Source: Macrosoma leucophasiata (lineage: Eukaryota > Arthropoda > Insecta > Lepidoptera > Hedylidae). Taken from it: a stretch of DNA of 64,000 bases. Position numbers and translations under genes: made by a program. The notes under the pieces are model-generated. The model saw only the letters and a list, made by a program, of their open reading frames with translations, searched no databases and was not told the DNA's origin. This document shows positions 57,401 through 64,000 of this stretch, piece after piece; the first letter of the stretch is position 1; every line of letters starts with the position of its first letter. Location: NCBI GenBank assembly GCA_036365455.1, contig JAWQUS010000011.1, positions 5,972,001-6,036,000 of the forward strand. Direction: 5' to 3'.

Positions 57401-57874
57401 AGAACAATTTACGAATCAATAAACCAAGTATAATTATACAGTCCACTTTCATTATCATATGATCGACCAGAAGCCGAACATTTGCTTATATCAATAACAT
57501 TCAACATTCATATCTTTTTCCCCAAAATGGAGTCCTAACTTATTGTTGTGCTGTATGTTTTTTTTTCCCGCCCGTCATTTATATTTTTCTATGTGACTGT
57601 CTCCTTTGTCACGTCTCCGAAAACATACAAATAAATCTCGCATATTGACTGCGGTGACTATTTCGACTGATAATCTCGATGTGAGATGTTTTCGTTCGTC
57701 CCCGTATTGGTTCATGGAAATTTGGACAGGATCGAATTATCGGAGATTGCTTTTTTCTTTGCGTTACCTTCTGTTCGCCTATATATCTAATCGAAGCGAG
57801 GACATGTCAAACTATAGGGATGTTTCCTAGGTACGTACGTATAGGTTCTTATCATATGATATGAAAAATAAGGT

Positions 57875-58202
57875 ATTTTTTTATGTAAAGAAAGTGGTAA
57901 ACAAGCATGCAGTTCACATTGATGTTAAGTGATGACTGCAGCCTATATACACTTACACAAAGACCAAGGTCAAAATGCAGATGCGTTACCACTCCTGAGG
58001 CCTAAGGTGTTATGCCACTGTGCCGGATATTACAGGGCCGTACATTACCACCTGACCGGAACACGATAGTGCTAAACACTACCATTTCACGACAAGTATA
58101 TTAGGTAATGCGCTTGTGCCTAGGCTTTATTGGTGGTAGGCTTTATTAGGCTTTATTGGTGGTAGGCTTTATTGGTGGTAGAGTCACTGGAGCTCTACTA
58201 CC
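57875..58202 (-). mobile_element. SINE-A with expanded 5' region
   Basis: A minus-strand copy in which GGCTTTATTGGTGGTAG is repeated four times (58124-58178) between the GGTGCC part and the 5' end. Confidence 0.75.
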
Positions 58203-58589
58203 GCAACTACTTTAGTGGTGAAATTTATAATAACAAAATAAAGTGTACAGAAACTATAAAGTTGAAGAATGAAATGCCCATACATCCAAAAAGTCCCAAA
58301 CACGTAACATTACAGCGAGATATTTGCATAGCAATAAGAATGCTCAGTTCGCGGAGGCAAGGAATCGCATAATAAATTCTATGGCTCCCCGGTGGGATAT
58401 TTCAAGTTCTTTTTCAGGTCCCTACGCTTCTGAGTGAATTATATCGCTGTGTGATAATTAATGATGTAGATATCTGCTATAAGAATACATCGCATTATTT
58501 TTTATTTTATGATGGTGGCGGTGGCAAACATACATCCAATTCAATTCCATACATACTTTAGTTAAATTTAAATAAACTATATTAAAAAA

Positions 58590-58920
58590 TGTTTTGAATT
58601 ATCTTAAAAAATGCGAAGAAACTTTTTCCCATAACCATCGCAAATTTTTTTCGCGGCTTGCGTTGCATTTTTACCTTTTTTGTAGTTAAATTTTAAAATG
58701 TATCGAATTTCTTCATTAGATTCACTCATCTTGACAGTACGAAAAACAAATGAAAATCACACATTTGCCTAATTTGAATTTGGAATTATGTTCTTTAAAA
58801 TTTTAATTTTCAATGATACCAAAACCAGCCAGATACAAATACTACAGCCAAAGAGATTTTATTACAAGTTCATACATACTATAATGCGAAAAGACTTTTT
58901 CCCCAATCTATTATCTACTA
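58590..58920 (-). mobile_element. Mariner remnant 1
   Basis: Minus-strand 5' end and leader nearly identical to 63151-63321, then an ATG at 58729 giving MSESNEEIRYILKFNYKKG and, after ~36 residues, a jump to unrelated sequence and a stop. TGCGAAAAGACTTTTTCCCC (58884) and TGCGAAGAAACTTTTTCCC (58611) are in the same direction, not inverted, so this is a broken copy rather than a tidy MITE. Confidence 0.75.
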
Positions 58921-59229
58921 TATGTTGGTATAAGGAGTTTGAGTCGTCATATATTTTTTTATTCTGTGCCACAGAGCACGGGTACTAAACTGCAGACCAA
59001 TATGGACTAAACTGGATCACAGACCAATAACTTAGTTTTTCTTTTAAATAATGTTTTATTTTTCAGTTTTATTATAAGTACACAATTAGGTATTTTGTTC
59101 TTATAAACTTTTATATTTCTATTGCTGTTATTATGTATAGCCGTCTATGACGAACAAAATGGCCCTAACGGAAGACCAGCGCTGGTTGTCCCACAGCCAG
59201 CACACGCTGAGTTGAGGCCAATTAGTAAA

Positions 59230-59575
59230 CACAAGCCACAGTAAAAAGACTCACACATAAATTCATAAGAATATACATGGGAGAAAAACGAGATATAGCA
59301 TTGACTCTTACGAATATTTTGAAGTTTAAAATTGTACCACGTATGAATTACAAACATGTTTTTGACACCGTTTTGTTTTATGTGACCACATAATGAAATG
59401 GTTCTCTAATATATTTGCGTTACATTATGACAATTTATATTTTGTGTGATTTATTTGTATGTTTCTGGGGACGTGACAAAAGGGACGGTCACATACTCGT
59501 ACAACTACGAGTACAATAAGTTAGGACTATATTCCAGGAAAAAGTTAATAATGTTGGGTGTAATGGATATGAACA
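59230..59575 (-). repeat. Inverted duplication, arm 2
   Basis: Reverse complement of 56577-56920 with few differences (GGGACGGTCACATACTCG, GTGTGATTTATTTGTATG). Confidence 0.8.
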
Positions 59576-59957
59576 AACATTCTGCGAATTAACTGCTTTA
59601 GTTGGATAAGAGGTATTTGACGGTTTTATCATGAAAAGGTATATTATGAAATTGGATGAAATAAAAGGTTCATACGGTAGCTAAGACACCGCGGACACTT
59701 TTCATCATTCAAAATTCCATACAAACGCTTAATTTTGTCTCTATTACACAGACATCAATCAGTGACGTGTATTTACACGTGCACCTGTGTGCGTAGTACG
59801 TAGAGAATAGAAGAATACCAAACGTCGCCCATAAGAGGGGAGGAGGTTGGGTGAGGCGGGGAAATCGGGCGGGACGTCGAAGTGTCCATTCTATACGTAG
59901 TATTATTATATTTTGGCTAAGATTGAATTGAAAGAAGAATTTATACAATAGCGACGT

Positions 59958-60330
59958 TTTCCGGTGGGAGAACTACAGTGACGGAGCTTGAAGGAGTAGG
60001 CACCACCGCATTATCTAAGGTACGTACTTGCCGCAAAATGAAGGCTAAAGTTCACAGCTCACTAGAGCCACTCAAGATCCGATCAGCACCACCTCGCTTT
60101 ACGGCGTCGACTCGTTGTCGACGGGTGGTCCACGGGTAAAAGACGCGCTGTTACTTGTGAACGTTGAGTGGTCAATAGTGAGTGAACCTGGCATGACCCA
60201 CGAGTTCCGGTCGCGTGGTACTTGTCAACAGCGGTGGTGCCTACGCCCGCGAGCTCCGTCAACGAGCTGGAGCTCTACCATCAGTAGAAAAGGAATTGCA
60301 TGTTTGTTTGCAACTTCAGGACATAAAAAA
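59958..60330. mobile_element. Rearranged SINE-A
   Basis: A plus-strand 5' end (59960-60047), then unrelated sequence, a minus-strand 5' end (60224-60287) and a plus-strand 3' end (60293-60330). Confidence 0.6.
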
Positions 60331-60955
60331 CACAACTTCTTCATTTCTGGAAAATAAAATCGTACTTAACAAATAATCATTAATTTCTATAAAGCCAATT
60401 TTTTAAATTAATAACAATAAGTTGCCTCGAATGATGTCATATTACTAATTGACTGTCTACCAAAGGACAACCCAAATACTCTTCGTTTCACGCACATACG
60501 AAATGTGAACGAAAAATGTAAAGAAAAAAAAGCGAATCAACAAAGCCGCCCGCTTATCTTAACTTGTGCAAAAAAACAAAACACGTCTCCTCAGAACTAC
60601 ATCGTAACTATTGTCGACGCTGAGGCAACTCATTCCTACATTTTATATGAAACGAGAGACCATGTTTTTTTTGACTTGAATGGCAAGGGAACGTGGGAAA
60701 GGATCGTCATTTAGGTTTTCACATTTTTTTTTTGCCGACAGGACTAATATAGTAATGTAATTGAGAACCTTTACGACTGTACGTATTCCTTTGTTGACGA
60801 GATTCTTAGTTAATTTGACCTTATAAATTAAAGAAACTCAAATGTGTTATTACGAAAAATAAATAGTACAATAATTAGACCTTGTTCTTTTGTTGTTGAC
60901 TGTATACAGTCTTGATTAGAAATGTATATAATTACTGTATATTTTTACTGGTGGT
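60331..60955. other. No recognisable feature
   Basis: A 69-codon frame (60505-60714) has no motif. Confidence 0.35.
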
Positions 60956-61281
60956 AGAGCTCCAGTGACGAAGCTCGCGGGCGTAGGCACCACCGCATTA
61001 CCTAATCCATTTGCCGTTAAAGTGTAGTTGTAAGTGTAGTGTAAGTAAGTTGCAAGTGTAGTGTCAGTAAGTTGTAGTGCTCAGTACTATCGTGTTCCGG
61101 TTAGATGGTAATGTAAAGCCCCGTTATGACTATCGCAGAGACGTGACACCTTAGGTATCTGGGGTGGCAACGCATCTGCATTTTGACCTTGGTCCTTGTG
61201 TGGGTGTTTATAGGCTGCAGTCGTCACTTAACATCAATGTGAACTGCATCCTTGTTTGCCACTTCCATTACGTAAAAAAAA
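60956..61281 (+). mobile_element. SINE-A with internal AAGTGTAGTGT expansion
   Basis: Full length, with a ~50-bp insertion of GTAAGTNNGTNGTAGTG-like repeats (61020-61080). Subfamily with TGACTATCGCAGAGACGTGA. Confidence 0.75.
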
Positions 61282-61403
61282 GGCATGGCAACGCATCTGA
61301 ATTTTGATCTCTGGTCTTTGTGTGGATGTCAATAGGCTGCAGTCATCACTTAACATCAATGTGAACTTCACGATTGTTTGCCATCCTAATTACATTAAAA
61401 AAA
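61282..61403 (+). mobile_element. SINE-A 3' half, tandem to the previous copy
   Basis: GGCATGGCAACGCATCTGAAT to CTAATTACATTAAAAAAAT, joined directly to the A tail at 61281. Confidence 0.7.
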
Positions 61404-61817
61404 TGAGTTCATGTCGGTAATCATTACTGTAGCCAGCCGTTCTTTAAGTATCTTTTACTATATGTTTTACTATATGTTTTTTCTTGATGAGATTCTTGTT
61501 AATTTAATCTTGCTATTTTGTTGTTGGCTGTATAAGTCTTGATTAGTATACACATTTTTGTCTACACAAATACTGATATATTGATGTTGCTTGGATTTTT
61601 ACGACTGTGTTTATTTTTTTTCTTGACGAGGTTCTAGTTAATTGTGCCTTTATTCTGTTGTTAGCTGTATAAGCTTTGATTAGGATAGTACATAAAAAAC
61701 ATCAAAGTGGGTTATTATTATTTTAGTCATTCCATTATCTTCATATACAATATTATTATTATTATTTATTTTTTTTTTTTTTATAATATTATTTTGCATT
61801 AACACATGCTTCTGAAA

Positions 61818-62007
61818 TATACTTTATTTAAAGAAAAATGTAAAGAAAAATTTGACTTCAGGCGAGACTCGAACTCGCGGCCTACTAGGAATCTAGTCCA
61901 GCCGCTCTTCCAATTGAGCTACTGAAGTCCTGAAGTCCAAAGTAGGCCGCGAGTTCGAGTCTCGCCTGAAGTCAAATTTTTCTTTCCATTTTTCTTTAAA
62001 TAAAATA
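61818..62007. repeat. Large palindrome built on a tRNA-like sequence
   Basis: Arms 61818-61886 and 61941-62007 are near-perfect reverse complements. Each holds the tRNA-like T arm (GCGAGTTCGAGTCTCGC), the acceptor 3' side and the AAATTTTTCTTT flank. Confidence 0.8.
61854..61931 (-). tRNA. tRNA-like sequence, second copy
   Basis: Same family as 27475-27550. On the minus strand GACTTCA pairs perfectly with TGAAGTC (seven acceptor pairs), GCTC/GAGC forms the D arm, and the T arm is perfect. The anticodon stem is weak, with loop CTAGATT. It is probably a tRNA-derived repeat or pseudogene, not a decoding tRNA. Confidence 0.5.
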
Positions 62008-62146
62008 TTATAATGTAAATATATTGGCGTAATCCTAATTATCCGATTAAAGCGGCGTAAGATCTACACCAAGATTTATAGAAATGGCAGCTTTTACCAG
62101 CAACTTTGTTTGCGTGAATGTAAGTGCATGCGTTGAAGCAAACATG

Positions 62147-62303
62147 TGATGTCAGTTTTCCATTTTTTGGAAACAACCAGAAAATAGAAAAATCTCAATA
62201 ACAACCAGGAATAAAGGCTCAGGACCTTTATCTATGATATCTCCCAACCCGGGGATTGAACCCAGACAGTGTAGCAGTAGCAGCCTGCTACCACAAGACA
62301 ACT
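62147..62303 (-). mobile_element. SINE-T fragment, diverged
   Basis: The minus strand has GGTAGCAGGCTGCTACTGC, GGGTTCAATCCCC (altered B box), the GATATCATAGATAAAGGTCC region, and a body part ending in the reverse of CCATTTTTTGG. Confidence 0.55.
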
Positions 62304-63150
62304 TAAGAAGTTAAATAAATAATGTATTATTAATAAGTAATATTTACATATTCTAATCATCAATCAATATCTTAGAACACACAATTTTTATTTTGCATTT
62401 TTTTTTCAAAACTTTTAAATTAGATCTTCATACTAATGAGATGAATATTGTTTCCAACTTGTCAGTGTACAGATGAAAGGAAAGAAAACAAATAAACGAG
62501 ACCTTTGCTAAATGATTAATTAATTACGATCAAAACTTTTACAATTATCTCTCAATAGCCGTGACCGTAATGCCGTCTTACAAATTTTCGTGAACTTGTT
62601 TCTTTAATGAACCTTAGAGCGTCAAACTTTAATTACTATTAATAGATTGCAATAATCAATTGAAAAAAAAATGAATTAAAATTTATTAAACAAATAGGAA
62701 AAAATTGTTTCGCGATCATACATACACATACATCTTGCAGAAACGAACTTTGTTAACTAAAAGAAAAAAAAAGTTTTTTTTTTTTGGTAATTTTATGTTT
62801 GTATTACTACTAATTGAACTACAAGAACTACAAATTGTTTTAAGCTTTCACGATTTGTACTCATATCTTTATATTGTAAACGGGACTTAATCGCGTACTA
62901 TTTTAATCGAAGTATTTATTTGTTAATAGCAGCAGTTAAGAATCGTTAGGTGAACAAGTCAGCGATTGCGGAGCATCTATTGGAATCGGGACGGAAAAAT
63001 TTTGGTCGTGTATTTTATGTAAATTCTAATTCAATAATTTTAATGTATACACATATAGGAACATGTAAAGCAATAGTAAATGATGCGTGCAAATCCATAC
63101 CATAAAAACATAAATACATACTGTCAGATATATACATTATCATTATATTA
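62304..63150. other. No recognisable feature
   Basis: AT-rich. A 61-codon frame (62705-62890) has no motif. Confidence 0.4.
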
Positions 63151-64000
63151 GGCTGTGGAAAAAGCATTATAGTATGTATGAACTTGTAATAAAATCTCTT
63201 TGGCTGTAGTATTTGTATCTGGCTGGTTTTGGTATCATTGAAAGTTAAAATTTTAAAGAACATAATTCCAAATTAAAATTAGGCAAATGTGTGATTTTCA
63301 TTTGTTTTTCGTACTGTCAAGATGAGTGAATCTAATGAAGAAAATCGATACATTTTAAAATTTTACTACAAAAAAAAAGGTAAAAATGCAACGCAAGCAG
63401 TGAAAAAAATTTGCGATGTTTATGGACCTAGTGCAGTGTCTGTGAGAGTAGCACAAATTTGGTTTAAGCGTTTTCAATCCGGAAATTTTGATGTCAAAGA
63501 TGCACCTCGCTCTGGTCGCCCTATTACGGATAAAATGGATGCCATTTTTTAAAAAGTGGAGCAAGATCGACATGTCAGTAGTTACGACGTAGCTGAAGAA
63601 CTGAGAATTGATCACAAAACAGTTTTGGCGCATTTGAAAAAAGCTGGGTACAAAAATAAGCTCGATATTTGGGTACCTCACGAGCTCACTGAAAGAAACC
63701 TAATGAACCGTGTACTCATTTGTGATTCTTTATTACGACGTAATGAAACCGAATCATTTTTGAAGAAGCTTATAACTGGTGATGAAAAGTGGATCACGTA
63801 CGACAAGAACTTGCGAAAAAGGTCGTGGTCAAAGGCCGGTCAGGCTTCACAGACTGTGGCGAAACCCGGGATAACTCGCAATAAGGTGATGTTGAGTGTG
63901 TGGTGGGATTGGAAGGGCATTATTCATTATGAGCTATTACCACCAGGCAGGACTATCGATTCTGAACTCTACTGCGAACAACTGATGAGATTAAAGCAAG
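63151..64000 (+). mobile_element. Mariner transposon, cut by the window end
   Basis: Starts at TTAGGCTGTGGAAAAAGC after TATA. The ~170-bp leader is nearly identical to that of remnant 1, except that TCTTTTCG is missing from the terminal part. The 3' end lies outside the window. Confidence 0.85.
63322..64000 (+). pseudogene. Mariner transposase (partial, one nonsense codon)
   Basis: The frame starts at ATG 63322 just after TACTGTCAAG. Codon 77 (63550-63552) is TAA; past it the same frame stays open to the window end (226 codons). Residues ~8-110 form the paired helix-turn-helix DNA-binding region (SVRVAQIWFKRF, RIDHKTVLAHLKKAG). WVPHEL, the linker motif of mariner transposases, starts near residue 117. 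TGDEKW places the first catalytic aspartate at D154. The second Asp and the third Asp of DD34D lie beyond 64000. Judged by the reading frame, it is inactive unless the stop is read through. Confidence 0.9.

Noticed and set aside
57130..57433. Several overlapping Ala/Arg-rich frames
   Set aside because: Open on both strands only because of the GC-rich composition.
58590..58920. Mariner-derived MITE with proper inverted ends
   Set aside because: The two end-like sequences are in direct, not inverted, orientation.

Overview
The window looks like accessory, non-genic nuclear DNA from an insect, most probably a moth or butterfly. The grounds are its AT-rich background, the absence of bacterial gene organisation, and a dense mixture of repeats of lepidopteran type: Helitron-like elements ending in AGCTAGT, tRNA-derived and 5S-rRNA-derived SINEs, RTE-, I/Jockey- and PHD-finger-type LINE pieces, a Penelope-like fragment, mariner, and several foldback MITEs. 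I found no host protein-coding gene, rRNA gene or CRISPR array that I can defend. Everything was read by eye without database searches, so family names rest on protein motifs, box sequences and internal comparison between copies.

Layout. 0.6-7.2 kb: scattered SINEs, one Helitron-like element, an old diverged tandem duplication (2.74-4.05 kb) and a 600-bp interspersed repeat. 7.58-9.70 kb: a 5'-truncated LINE whose remaining frame (end of reverse transcriptase, RNase H, zinc knuckle) is open for 671 codons and ends in poly(A). 10.5-11.6 kb: Penelope-like and RTE 3' ends. 12.2-15.7 kb: a 5S-derived SINE followed head-to-tail by four ~780-bp GC-rich units joined by ATT/TTA microsatellites. 16-26 kb: MITEs and foldbacks (16.45, 17.0, 18.1, 19.55, 22.3, 22.9 and 23.9 kb) and another 5S-SINE. 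26.6-43.2 kb: SINE-rich, with three 600-bp-repeat copies, nested insertions (35.0, 36.6 and 42.7 kb), a second 5S-SINE plus unit composite at 36.0-37.1 kb, and a 242-bp MITE with perfect 31-bp inverted ends at 41.07 kb. 44.6-47.1 kb: four diverged copies of an unrecognised local repeat, broken up by a Penelope-like foldback and a SINE. 50.7-55.9 kb: tandem duplications, LINE 3' ends, a frameshifted PHD-finger LINE ORF1 and a palindromic MITE. 56.5-64 kb: an inverted duplication around a GC-rich patch, two mariner copies (one cut by the window end) and a palindromic tRNA-like locus.

How the parts relate. The commonest family, called SINE-A here (~290 bp, A-rich 3' end), has more than 20 whole or partial copies on both strands. 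It inserted into older repeats (the 36.6-kb unit and the 46.5-kb local repeat) and was itself split by later insertions (35.03 kb, 42.75 kb), so the layers can be ordered in time. The best candidates for something undescribed are the 5S-SINE/780-bp-unit composite, present as an array at 12 kb and as a single copy at 36 kb, and the four-copy local repeat at 44.6-47.1 kb.
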